A stretch of 64,000 nt of DNA from Kaistella chaponensis (GTDB lineage: Bacteria > Bacteroidota > Bacteroidia > Flavobacteriales > Weeksellaceae): assembly GCF_900156725.1 (NCBI RefSeq), contig NZ_FTOI01000003.1:223488-287487 (forward strand). Direction: 5' to 3'. A program made the translations under genes and the position numbers. Shown in pieces: positions 34,440 to 43,216 of the stretch (positions are counted from its first letter, which is position 1; every line of letters begins with the position of its first letter). The notes under the pieces were generated by a model that saw nothing but the letters and a program-made list of their open reading frames with translations, was not told where the DNA came from and made no database searches.

Positions 34440-37400
34440 TTATTGATTGATGAATGAATAAATATTGATTACGGATTGGTTTACCTGCTGAATACTTTTC
34501 AAGTAATTCAACTGAATATCGGTGGCGGTTTGCAAGGCAAAAAGATATTCTACATAACCAATATCTCCAGTTCTGTAACCCAATTGTGCGGCTGATACAA
34601 TTTCTTTGGCATTAGGCAATGCTTCTTTTTCAAAATAATTGTACTGCTGTATATCTTGCTGGTATTGTTGCAAGGCATTTTGCATTTGCGTAGCCAATGT
34701 TTTTTGTTGCTGTTGTGCGTTGGCTTCGGCAGCTTGTTTTCTATAATCCAAAGATTTTACCCTTGCTTTGGTAGCACCATAAGTAATGGGAATTGCAATA
34801 CCAATATTTACAGAATTAAAGCGGTTTCCACCATTGAAAAATTTCTCTGCTCCGTTTACATTTTGAAAACCAATTAAAGACTGATTGACGTAACCAATGG
34901 TAAAATCGGGTAAGCCTTGCGAACGTTCTACCTTTTTGGTTTGCTCTGCAATAACGGCATCTTGATACAAAGATTGAATGGCAGGATGATTGGCTACAGC
35001 TTCATCACCCAACAAATTAGAAATTTGCAAAGGCAGAAAATTTCCGTTTTCTGCGATGGCAAAATCGTCTTTTGTGTTCATCAATGTTTTTAGATTGGCA
35101 ACTGCATTGCTTAGGAATACTCCGTTTTGTTTCAGCAATAAATTGATTTCGCCTTTCTTGGCTTCCGCTGTGCTGATGTCCACTTTTTTGGTGTCGCCAG
35201 TTTTGTATCGAAGCTGTGCTATTTTGATAAAATCATTGTACAAACTATCCAATTGTTGCAATTGTTTTTGATTGTGTTGCAAATACAAAATTTGATAATA
35301 ATAAGTACGCACCTGATTTTTCAACTCCAATACCGAAAGGTTTTTCTGCAATTCTTTGCCTTTTATCTCAGCGTTAATCAATTGTTTTTTTGCTCCGAAT
35401 AACGATGGAAACGGAATGGTTTGCGACACTTGAAAAGACTGATCGAACTTGGTACTGTTGTACTGTCCCAACTGTGCATTAAAATCTAGTTTGGGTAATT
35501 CTCCGGCAGTTTTTTTCAAAGCTTTGCTGGCATCAATTTCTAAATCTGAAGCTTTAATGGTTTGATTATTTTGAAGTGCAATATTTATCGCATCATCTAC
35601 GCTTGATAAATTATTGGTTTGTGCATTTGCTGTAAAGCCTACCAATGATAGGAGCAATACAATTATAGTTGCAATGGGTTTCACTTTTGGTTTTCTTTTT
35701 AAATTAATTTTTGAATTGAAAATGATGTATAATAAAGGCAGAACAAACAACGTAAGGAATGTTGCTGTAATTAATCCGCCAATAACTACGGTTGCTAAAG
35801 GTTTTTGAACTTCTGCACCTGCACTGCTACTCAATGCCATTGGTAAAAATCCTAAACTGGCTACGGTTGCCGTCATTAATACTGGTCGAAGACGAATTTT
35901 AGTTCCTTCTATTACTCTTTTGAAAACATCTTTTATTCCTTCTTTTTCCAATTGGTTGAAAGTGCCTATCAGTACAATTCCGTTGAGAACTGCCACACCA
36001 AATAAAGCGATAAAACCAATCCCTGCACTGATGCTGAAAGGCATACCACGAAGCATTAAAGCTAATACGCCACCAATGGCACTCATTGGGATTGCGGTAA
36101 ATATTAAGCCCGCTTGTTTGAAAGAACGGAAGGTAAAATAGAGCAACACAAAAATCAATAATAAAGAAACCGGAACGGCTATCATTAATCTATTGCTGGC
36201 TTCCCGAAGGTTTTCAAATTGTCCACCATACGTGAAATAATAACCCGGCGGTAATTTTACCTGTGCATTTAATTTTTGCTGAATTTCTTCTACCACACTT
36301 TGTACATCTCTGCCATCTACATTAAAACCAATAACAATTCTACGTTTTCCTGCTTCACGACTTATCTGTGCGGGTCCTAATTTATAATCAATAGTGGCTA
36401 CTTGTGAAAGCGGAATTTGATTGCCTGTAGAAGTTGGTATCATCAGATTATTTACATCTTCTATACTGCTACGGTAAACACTATCCAGCCGAACTACCAA
36501 TTCAAATCTTCTTTCGTTTTCAAAAACTACACCTGCACTTTTTCCTGCAAATGCAGTGCTTACTACATTATTTACATCTTCTACCGTTATTCCGTAATTG
36601 GCTAAACGAGTGCGGTCGTATTCTACATTTATTTGTGGCAAACCGCTTACACGTTCGACTTGTGGCGCAGTTGCACCTTGTACAGTTTGAATTACTTTGC
36701 TAACCTTATCGGCATTCAAAGCCAATGTGTCTAAGTTTTCGCCAAATATTTTTACTGCAACATCTTGTCTAATACCCGTCATCAACTCATTGAAACGCAT
36801 TTGTATCGGTTGGTTTTTCTCAAAAAACACTCCAGGTATTGCTTCCAGTTTTTCATTAATGGCATCAGCCAATTCATCATAAGTTCTACCGCTTTTCCAT
36901 TCACTTTGAGGTTTTAGCAATATCATCATATCGGTTGCTTCGGGTGGCATTGGGTCGGTTGGTACTTCTGCCGCTCCGGTTTTGCCTACTACCATTTTCA
37001 CTTCATCAAATTCTTTAATAATTCTTGAAGCTTGCATAGAGGTTTCGATACTCTGGCTTAATGAACTTCCTTGTGGTAAAATACAGTGAAAGGCAAAATC
37101 TCCTTCCTGCAATTGTGGTATAAATTCGCCGCCCATTCTTCCAAATAAAAATAAGGTAAAGACAAAAATGGCAACGGTAATTCCCACTAACCAATATTTT
37201 ATTTTGATGGCTTTTTCTAATAATGGCTGATACATTTTTTGTAGCCAATGCATCATCTTATCCGAAATGGTTTCTTTGAGCATCGGCTTTTTAGACAAAA
37301 ACAAAGCACACATCATCGGAATGTAGGTTAACGATAAAATCAATGCACCAAAAATGGCAAAACCAACTGTTTGTGCCATCGGACGGAACATTTTTCCTTC

Positions 37401-38807
37401 AACACCCACCAAAGTCAAAATAGGAATGTAAACAATTAAGATAATGATTTCGCCAAATGCAGCACTGCTACGGATTTTGGAAGCAGAGGTAAATACTTCA
37501 TTATCCATTTCTTGTTGTGTAAGCCTTTGTGTAGATTTCCTTAAACCTAAATGATGCAATGTGGCTTCTACAATAATTACCGCACCATCTACAATTAATC
37601 CAAAATCTATGGCTCCCAAACTCATCAAATTGGCACTCACACCAAAGACATTCATTAGGGCTAAAGCAAACAACATCGCCAAAGGGATGGCGGAAGCTAC
37701 AATCAATCCCGCTCTGAAATTTCCTAAGAAAATAACCAATACAAAGATGACAATCAGTGCACCTTCTATCAGGTTTTTCTGTACGGTACTCATTGCTCTG
37801 CCTACCAAATCGGTACGGTCTAAATAAGGTTCAATAATAATATCATCGGGTAAAGATTTTTGAATAATCGGCAATTTTTCTTTGATACGATTGACCACCT
37901 CATTACTGTTTTCGCCTTTCAACATCATCACTACACCGCCTACAGCATCCACTTCGCCATTGTAAGTCATTGCTCCGTATCGTACCGCACTCCCGAAACG
38001 TACATCTGCAACATCTTTTATAAAAATAGGAATACTGCCGCCATCATTTTTTACACTGATATTTTTTACATCATCCAATGAAGTAACCAAACCAATTCCT
38101 CGAATGAAATATGCATTTGGTTTTTTATCAATGTAAGCTCCTCCGGTATTTTGATTGTTTTTTTCTAATGCGGTAAAAATATCGGTAACGCTTATGCCCA
38201 TTGCTTTTAAGCGGTTGGGATTTACAGCAACTTCATATTGTTTCAGTTCGCCACCAAAACTATTTACTTCGGCAATTCCGGGTGTGCCGTACAATTGTCT
38301 TGCTACAATCCAATCCTGCATTGTTCGCAGTTCTTTGGCATCATATTTTTTCTCACTTCCTTTTTTTGGATGGATGATGTATTGGTATACTTCGCCCAAA
38401 CCTGTACTCACAGGAGCCAATTCTGGTGTACCAATTCCTTTGGGTATTTTTTCTTCGGCTTCTTTTAATTTTTCATTAATGAGTTGCCGGGCAAAATAAA
38501 TATCTACTTTGTCTTTAAATACAACTGTAATTACCGACAAACCAAATCTTGAAATACTTCTTGTTTCTTCCAAATCTGGAATATTGGCAATGCTTTGCTC
38601 AATAGGAAAAGTAACTAATTGTTCTACTTCTTGCCCTGCCAATGTGGGACAAACTGTAATTATTTGCACCTGATTATTGGTAATATCGGGTACGGCATCA
38701 ATGGGTAGTTTTGTGGCACTCCACACGCCCCAAATGATGAGCAACAAGGTCATTATACCAACGACAAGCTTGTTTTTGATACTGAATTTTATAATATTAT
38801 CTAACAC
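34440..38807 (-). CDS. czcA: CzcA-type heavy-metal RND pump fused to an outer-membrane factor
   Basis: A 1455-aa protein: residues 1 to about 1040 form the HME-RND inner-membrane pump, and the remaining 400 form a TolC-like outer-membrane factor starting after a second signal-like stretch (IIVLLLSLVGFTANAQ). The pump has twelve membrane helices and the GAIDFGLIVDGAVIIVEA motif, whose D-D-E spacing fits the Zn/Co/Cd (CzcA) branch rather than Cu/Ag CusA. The OMF half shows repeated coiled coils and ends in QVNQSVINIYSFINQ. Such fusions are known in Bacteroidetes; how the OMF reaches the outer membrane, perhaps after cleavage, is not settled by sequence. Confidence 0.92.
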   Translation of the reverse strand: MLDNIIKFSIKNKLVVGIMTLLLIIWGVWSATKLPIDAVPDITNNQVQIITVCPTLAGQEVEQLVTFPIEQSIANIPDLEETRSISRFGLSVITVVFKDKVDIYFARQLINEKLKEAEEKIPKGIGTPELAPVSTGLGEVYQYIIHPKKGSEKKYDAKELRTMQDWIVARQLYGTPGIAEVNSFGGELKQYEVAVNPNRLKAMGISVTDIFTALEKNNQNTGGAYIDKKPNAYFIRGIGLVTSLDDVKNISVKNDGGSIPIFIKDVADVRFGSAVRYGAMTYNGEVDAVGGVVMMLKGENSNEVVNRIKEKLPIIQKSLPDDIIIEPYLDRTDLVGRAMSTVQKNLIEGALIVIFVLVIFLGNFRAGLIVASAIPLAMLFALALMNVFGVSANLMSLGAIDFGLIVDGAVIIVEATLHHLGLRKSTQRLTQQEMDNEVFTSASKIRSSAAFGEIIILIVYIPILTLVGVEGKMFRPMAQTVGFAIFGALILSLTYIPMMCALFLSKKPMLKETISDKMMHWLQKMYQPLLEKAIKIKYWLVGITVAIFVFTLFLFGRMGGEFIPQLQEGDFAFHCILPQGSSLSQSIETSMQASRIIKEFDEVKMVVGKTGAAEVPTDPMPPEATDMMILLKPQSEWKSGRTYDELADAINEKLEAIPGVFFEKNQPIQMRFNELMTGIRQDVAVKIFGENLDTLALNADKVSKVIQTVQGATAPQVERVSGLPQINVEYDRTRLANYGITVEDVNNVVSTAFAGKSAGVVFENERRFELVVRLDSVYRSSIEDVNNLMIPTSTGNQIPLSQVATIDYKLGPAQISREAGKRRIVIGFNVDGRDVQSVVEEIQQKLNAQVKLPPGYYFTYGGQFENLREASNRLMIAVPVSLLLIFVLLYFTFRSFKQAGLIFTAIPMSAIGGVLALMLRGMPFSISAGIGFIALFGVAVLNGIVLIGTFNQLEKEGIKDVFKRVIEGTKIRLRPVLMTATVASLGFLPMALSSSAGAEVQKPLATVVIGGLITATFLTLFVLPLLYIIFNSKINLKRKPKVKPIATIIVLLLSLVGFTANAQTNNLSSVDDAINIALQNNQTIKASDLEIDASKALKKTAGELPKLDFNAQLGQYNSTKFDQSFQVSQTIPFPSLFGAKKQLINAEIKGKELQKNLSVLELKNQVRTYYYQILYLQHNQKQLQQLDSLYNDFIKIAQLRYKTGDTKKVDISTAEAKKGEINLLLKQNGVFLSNAVANLKTLMNTKDDFAIAENGNFLPLQISNLLGDEAVANHPAIQSLYQDAVIAEQTKKVERSQGLPDFTIGYVNQSLIGFQNVNGAEKFFNGGNRFNSVNIGIAIPITYGATKARVKSLDYRKQAAEANAQQQQKTLATQMQNALQQYQQDIQQYNYFEKEALPNAKEIVSAAQLGYRTGDIGYVEYLFALQTATDIQLNYLKSIQQVNQSVINIYSFINQ

Positions 38808-39048
38808 GTCTATCTGTTTAAATTTTTGATAAATAAATTCCGACTTCTTTTACTAAGAAGCCTACAGATAATCAAATAGCTATTGAATGAAGGTTGTAAC
38901 GCCAGTAATTATCACTATAAAAAAACATTTATAGCAAAGACATAATGTAAGCACGAGCGTGCAAACAGAGCCGTAAACCTAACAAAAGGAATACGAAAAA
39001 CTGAGGCTTATAGCAAAGCATCAATAGCATTAAGAAAATCTGAAAAAA

Positions 39049-39375
39049 TTAAACAATAAACTTGGGTGGTTGCCAGATATTTCCGTAGTAGTTGGAAATT
39101 ATAGTATAATCACGAAGTGTGATTTTTTTTGTAACGAAGGCAACGTTTGGCTGCTTTATTTCAAAAGGTTTGAAATGGTAAGAAGCAATACTTACACTGC
39201 AACAATTGCAAGTGCAAAAAGGACTGCAATTATCATCGCTATCTTGGTTATGGTCGTGAGATTGGGCGGTTTCAATTTTTGGAACAGTATCTTCACACTG
39301 ATTACTCGCATCGCTGCAAGGCAACGAAGAAAGTACCATCAGGTAAAAAGTCCATATTGTGATTATCCATCTCAT
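39049..39375 (-). CDS. Cys-rich small protein, DUF6660-like
   Basis: A 108-aa secreted protein with an N-terminal hydrophobic helix (MRWIITIWTFYLMVLSSLPCSDA) and a metal-binding-looking core SHDHNQDSDDNCSPFCTCNCCSVSI, rich in His, Asp and Cys, followed by a short C-terminal domain. It matches the DUF6660 type found next to CzcA genes in Bacteroidetes. Start chosen at 39375; the frame extends to 39408. It is the first gene of the efflux operon, under the operator at 39401-39421. Confidence 0.65.
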   Translation of the reverse strand: MRWIITIWTFYLMVLSSLPCSDASNQCEDTVPKIETAQSHDHNQDSDDNCSPFCTCNCCSVSIASYHFKPFEIKQPNVAFVTKKITLRDYTIISNYYGNIWQPPKFIV

Positions 39376-39382
39376 TATGTTG

Positions 39383-39390
39383 CAAATATA
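39383..39390 (-). promoter_or_regulatory. -7 promoter box for the efflux operon
   Basis: TATATTTG on the minus strand, 8 bases before the DUF6660-like start and directly downstream of the palindromic operator. Confidence 0.6.
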
Positions 39391-39400
39391 GAAAAATAAT

Positions 39401-39421
39401 CTTTGCAATCGGATTGCAAAG
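39401..39421. promoter_or_regulatory. Palindromic operator, likely Fur-family site
   Basis: A 21-base perfect dyad: CTTTGCAATC and GATTGCAAAG flank a central G. It overlaps the expected -33 position of the efflux promoter and lies between the fur gene stop and the DUF6660-like start. That is where a Fur-type repressor would block transcription. Confidence 0.7.
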
Positions 39422-39433
39422 TTTTATTGAGTA

Positions 39434-39841
39434 TTAATTGCATCTGTCGCACCGTCCTTTCAGTACCAAATTGATGCCTTCTAATTTAAAATTTTGAGGA
39501 ATATTGATTTTGGGGATTTCTGCATCTGTAAGGCAAAAAGTTCGTTTACAATGTGAGCAATGAAAATGCGTATGTTGTTCTGAAGGATTGCAACTGCATC
39601 CCGATTGGCAAAGTGCGTATTTCACAACACCCGTTCCGTCGTCGATGGTATGGATAAGCTTATGTTCCAAAAAAGTTTTTAAAGTTCTAAACAAAGTGAC
39701 ATTATCGGCATTTTCAAACTGTTCTGCTAACTCTTTATGACTGATAGCATATTGTTGTTTCAGCAATTTTTCTACCACCAATAAACGCATTGCTGTGGGT
39801 TTTATATTTCTTTGCTGTAAAATATTTTCTTCATTTTTCAT
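39434..39841 (-). CDS. Fur-family metal-responsive repressor
   Basis: A 135-aa DNA-binding regulator. The N-terminal winged helix (QRNIKPTAMRLLVVEKLLKQ, then ADNVTLFRTLKTFLEHKLIH) precedes a dimerization/metal domain with ALCQSGCSCNPSEQHTHFHC, SHCKRTFCLTD and a terminal CDRC, including Zn-structural cysteines. It could be a Zur- or Fur-like sensor for Zn or another metal. It starts 5 bases after the integrase stop and precedes the efflux operon, whose palindromic promoter site it probably recognises. Confidence 0.87.
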   Translation of the reverse strand: MKNEENILQQRNIKPTAMRLLVVEKLLKQQYAISHKELAEQFENADNVTLFRTLKTFLEHKLIHTIDDGTGVVKYALCQSGCSCNPSEQHTHFHCSHCKRTFCLTDAEIPKINIPQNFKLEGINLVLKGRCDRCN

Positions 39842-39846
39842 AAAGG

Positions 39847-41064
39847 CTAATTTATGTATTTATCTACTGCATTATCTAATTCCTCACTTACAATTTTGGC
39901 ATACACCTGTGTTTGTTGGATGGAAGAATGGTCGAGTAATTTGCTCACATATTCAATCCGCATTCCGTTGCTCAAAGCATTGGTAGCAAAGGTATGACGG
40001 CTTAAATGGAAATGCAGGTTGAAAGGCAATTTCAAATCTTCTCCCATTTTCTTCAGATGCACATCGCCCAAACGGATTTTGGAACGGATGCGTGTACTCT
40101 TGTGTACTTCATCTGCAAATATCTTTTCCGGATGCTCCAAAACAGGAAATATAAAAGCTTCAGGGTCTATGGTTTTCGGTTTGTATTTGTTGAGAATGAC
40201 AATCGATTTCGCACCTAATCTGAAACTGTGTTGTTTCTGTGTTTTCTGAATAACCTTGGTAATTTTTTGGGTTTCTTCATCATAACATTTCCACTGCAAC
40301 AGCATCACATCGCTGATGCGCAAACCGCCACCAAAGGCACTGAACAAAAACATATCCCGATGCACCTGGGCTTTTGGTCTTTGGCTCAAATCTAAATTTT
40401 CTAATTCTTCAATCTGCTTTTTGTTGAGGTACTGACGTTCTACCTTGCTTTTCGAAATATTGACTTTATAGAAAGGAGAGGGTGCCATTTCAATCAATTC
40501 TTCTTCCATTGCATCGTTGTAAAAGAAACTCAAAATTCTGATTGAGCTGAAAATAGTGGTGTTGCCATTTTTCAATTTCTTTTTGCAGTAGGTTGCATAA
40601 TCGTTCAAAATACCCACATTGATATCCGAGAAATAAAACTCCCGATGTCCTAAGAATTTTTGAAACTTATTGATGTAAACGCCATAAATAACGGTTGTAC
40701 GATAAGAAACAATGCCTTTCAACACTTCCAATCTCTTTTCGCAATACTCGAAGAAATTAGGGTCCGTTTTGCCTTTAATGGCTTCTTTAAGCTTGCGTGC
40801 CGAAACTGATTTTTTGGTGCGTTCGTGGTCGGCTACTTGTGCTTGTGCATCGGCTACCTTTTGCGAAAGGAAAGCATTCATTCTGGCACTGTTGGTGTAA
40901 TTCTTTTTAAGCCTTTGTTTTTCATCATCCCATTCGGTCGCTTTCGCTTTAACGCCAGTTGCTACAAATTTGGCTTTGCGGTCTTTGATTAACCGAATGT
41001 AAATAGGGCTTTGACCTGTGGCGTCTTCCTGCTGTGTACGCAGTATTAATTTAATTGAAGCCAT
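39847..41064 (-). CDS. Tyrosine-type site-specific recombinase (integrase)
   Basis: A 405-aa integrase of the Bacteroidetes CTn type. It has an arm-binding-like N-terminus (MASIKLILRTQQEDATGQSP), a SAM-like core-binding domain (about 100-195) and a catalytic domain with R249 (GGGLRISDVML), H353-L-S-R356, H379 (LLDHSS) and the nucleophile Y388 (QTQVYAKI). Full length. It lies about 240 bases inside the right direct repeat, as expected for an element end. The fur gene follows after 5 bases. Confidence 0.93.
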   Translation of the reverse strand: MASIKLILRTQQEDATGQSPIYIRLIKDRKAKFVATGVKAKATEWDDEKQRLKKNYTNSARMNAFLSQKVADAQAQVADHERTKKSVSARKLKEAIKGKTDPNFFEYCEKRLEVLKGIVSYRTTVIYGVYINKFQKFLGHREFYFSDINVGILNDYATYCKKKLKNGNTTIFSSIRILSFFYNDAMEEELIEMAPSPFYKVNISKSKVERQYLNKKQIEELENLDLSQRPKAQVHRDMFLFSAFGGGLRISDVMLLQWKCYDEETQKITKVIQKTQKQHSFRLGAKSIVILNKYKPKTIDPEAFIFPVLEHPEKIFADEVHKSTRIRSKIRLGDVHLKKMGEDLKLPFNLHFHLSRHTFATNALSNGMRIEYVSKLLDHSSIQQTQVYAKIVSEELDNAVDKYIN

Positions 41065-41168
41065 AATAAAGAAGTATTAGATTGTTGTACTTACTAAACT
41101 CAACGAATGCAATCTGATGAAACCATTGATTTACTGTATGTTTCAAAGTAATGCAACCGAGTACTAAG

Positions 41169-41187
41169 GTACAACTTTTAGTACAAC
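41169..41187 (+). repeat. Paired GTACAAC motifs, probable integrase arm sites (right)
   Basis: GTACAAC at 41169 and 41181, the same orientation and similar spacing as the left pair at 18380 and 18391. Confidence 0.5.
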
Positions 41188-41297
41188 AAACCAAGTATTT
41201 CCTTGCTTTTTTATGCTTTAATCTGCATTAGTTTGTTTTATAACTATCTGATTAATAGTGTAATTAGGTGCAAATTGGATTTTTGAATTTGATTGTT

Positions 41298-41315
41298 CGT
41301 ATAACTCTCAAATAT
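41298..41315. other. Putative right attachment site (attR)
   Basis: CGTATAACTCTCAAATAT, a direct repeat of 18303-18320 with two mismatches, 230 bases outside the integrase start. Confidence 0.65.
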
Positions 41316-41362
41316 ACGCAAGTTCACTAAATTTAAAAACTGGTTATGTGAAAAAACCTGGT

Positions 41363-41480
41363 TTGCAGCCCGGCGTGAACGGAGCTCTTTTTTGTTATTG
41401 CGATCGATCGCTTTCAAGGGGTTGCTTCACTTTGTTTGCAATAACAAAAAAAGCGGGAGTGGACGACGGAAATGTCTGCC
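41363..41480. repeat. Dispersed hairpin repeat, copy 1
   Basis: The segment TTGCAGCCCGGCGTGAACGG followed by AGCTC is echoed at 57412, as is the far side (AAAAAAGCGGGAGTGGACG here). Its core is a 14-bp stem (TTTTTTGTTATTGC at 41388-41401 against 41438-41451) that encloses the palindrome GCGATCGATCGC. It lies just outside the mobile element and before the lpd terminator. Confidence 0.7.
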
Positions 41481-41527
41481 ATAAAAATTAATAAATAGAT
41501 TTTCTGCGTAGTCTAATTGCTGCCCAA

Positions 41528-41562
41528 ATAAAAAGAACTTCAGCATGATACTGAAGTTCTTT
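41528..41562 (-). terminator. Intrinsic terminator of lpd
   Basis: AAAGAACTTCAG and CTGAAGTTCTTT form a 12-bp stem followed on the minus strand by TTTTATTT. Confidence 0.85.
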
Positions 41563-41582
41563 ATGAAATATTTTAGAAAATT

Positions 41583-42974
41583 TTAAATGTGAATCACTTC
41601 GCCATAAGCGGCGGCAACTGCTTCCATCACAGCTTCCGAAATGGTTGGATGTGGGTGAATGGATTTTAAAACTTCGTGTCCGGTTGTTTCTAATTTACGC
41701 GCTACAACTGCTTCTGCAATCATATCGGTAACGCCGTCTCCGACCATGTGACAACCCAACCATTCTCCGTATTTTGCATCGAAAATTACTTTGATGAAAC
41801 CATCAGTATCACCGTTTGCAGTTGCTTTTCCGGAGGCCGAGAACGGGAACTTCCCTACTTTCAATTCGTAGCCTTTTTCTTTTGCCTGCTTTTCCGTTAA
41901 ACCAACCGAAGCCACTTCTGGATGACAATACGTACATCCCGGAATATTGCCATAATCGATTTTTTCTACGTGAAGACCTTTGATTTTTTCCACACACGTA
42001 ATTCCTTCCGCGGAAGCAACGTGCGCTAAAGCTTGAGTGGCCAAAATATCCCCAATTGCGTAATAGCCAGGAACGGAAGTTTCGTACCATTCGTTCACCA
42101 AAACTTTTCCTTTATCGGTTTGAATTCCTACTTCTTCGAAACCTTGACCTTCAATATTGGACGCGATTCCAACAGCAGATAATAAAATATCAGCTTCTAA
42201 AGTGATGTTTCCGGTAGCGGTTTTCACGGTTGCTTTTACACCATTTCCAGAGGTATCCACAGATTCTACGGAAGCATTGGTCATGATTTCAATTCCCGAT
42301 TTTTTCAGAGATTTTTCTACGTGTTTAGAAGCATCTTCATCTTCTAAAGGTAAAATATTTGGTAAAAACTCTACCACCGTCACTTTGGTTCCCATGGTGT
42401 TATAGAAATCAGCAAACTCAATTCCGATCGCACCTGAACCAACAACGATCATTGATTTTGGTTGTTCAGGAAGAGTCAATGCTTGTCTGTATCCAATTAC
42501 TTTCACCCCATCTTGAGGAAGATTTGGCAATTCTCTGGAACGAGCGCCAGTTGCGATGATGATGTTTTCTGCGGAATATTCTGTTGCTTTTCCGTCTTTG
42601 TCAACAACGGAAACTTTTTTGCCTTTTTGAATTTTAGCAGTTCCCATAATGACATCGATCTTGTTTTTCTTCATCAGGAAAGCGATTCCACCACTCATTT
42701 TAGCGGCTACACCTCTACTTCTCTGGATCACTTTAGAAAAATCGAAACCCGGATTTTCTACTTTATTGAGACCGTAATCTTCGGCTTTTTGTAAATATTT
42801 AAAAACGTGGGCAGATTTCAGCAAAGCTTTTGTGGGAATACAACCCCAGTTTAAGCAAATACCACCCAAACTTTCTTTTTCGATGATGGCCGTTTTGAAA
42901 CCTAACTGTGCGGCTCTGATTGCCGTAACGTAACCACCAGGACCACTTCCGATGACAATAATATCGTAGTTCAT
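41583..42974 (-). CDS. lpdA: Dihydrolipoyl dehydrogenase
   Basis: The E3 component that reoxidises lipoamide in 2-oxoacid dehydrogenase complexes. The 463-aa product has the FAD-binding GSGPGGY motif (10-16), the redox-active disulfide GGICLNWGCIPTK (C40/C45), a second Rossmann GSGAIGIEFADFY near 178, and the C-terminal HPHPTISEAV active-site motif. Full length. It could serve the E1 enzyme at 50439. Confidence 0.96.
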   Translation of the reverse strand: MNYDIIVIGSGPGGYVTAIRAAQLGFKTAIIEKESLGGICLNWGCIPTKALLKSAHVFKYLQKAEDYGLNKVENPGFDFSKVIQRSRGVAAKMSGGIAFLMKKNKIDVIMGTAKIQKGKKVSVVDKDGKATEYSAENIIIATGARSRELPNLPQDGVKVIGYRQALTLPEQPKSMIVVGSGAIGIEFADFYNTMGTKVTVVEFLPNILPLEDEDASKHVEKSLKKSGIEIMTNASVESVDTSGNGVKATVKTATGNITLEADILLSAVGIASNIEGQGFEEVGIQTDKGKVLVNEWYETSVPGYYAIGDILATQALAHVASAEGITCVEKIKGLHVEKIDYGNIPGCTYCHPEVASVGLTEKQAKEKGYELKVGKFPFSASGKATANGDTDGFIKVIFDAKYGEWLGCHMVGDGVTDMIAEAVVARKLETTGHEVLKSIHPHPTISEAVMEAVAAAYGEVIHI

Positions 42975-43216
42975 TATTTAAAAATTTGATGCGAATTTAC
43001 GGAAATTTTTATAATTTTTTTACTTTTCAATGAGGGCTCTTTTTATTTGGTTGGTATTTTTAAAATATTCACGAAAGTGCAGCTTCTTCTTTTTAAGTGT
43101 CTATTTTTCACAACAATTGGACACGAATCGTATTATTTTGATGAAATTTTTAATGATTTGAAATCCAACATTTATTTTTTGTCGTAAATGATAACTAACA
43201 ATAAAAATTAAACATT

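Larger units (their letters stand above)
18303..41315. mobile_element. Integrated mobile element (~23 kb) carrying metal efflux and an IetAS-like pair
   Basis: It is bounded by an imperfect 18-bp direct repeat (18303-18320 and 41298-41315, 16 of 18 identical), with a tyrosine recombinase as the last gene before the right end. Contents are mobile in character: excisionase-like HTH, VirE_N/VapE-type primase-helicase, DUF6943, DUF5675, a DUF6266-like gene, a convergent AAA+/subtilase pair and a complete Zn/Cd/Co efflux set with a Fur-family regulator. No relaxase, coupling protein or Tra genes were found, so it cannot transfer alone and is better viewed as an integrative mobilizable or phage-satellite-like element. 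Base composition varies strongly inside it, with a GC-rich block at 21.3-22.3 kb and an AT-rich defence pair next to it, suggesting assembly from several sources. Confidence 0.8.
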
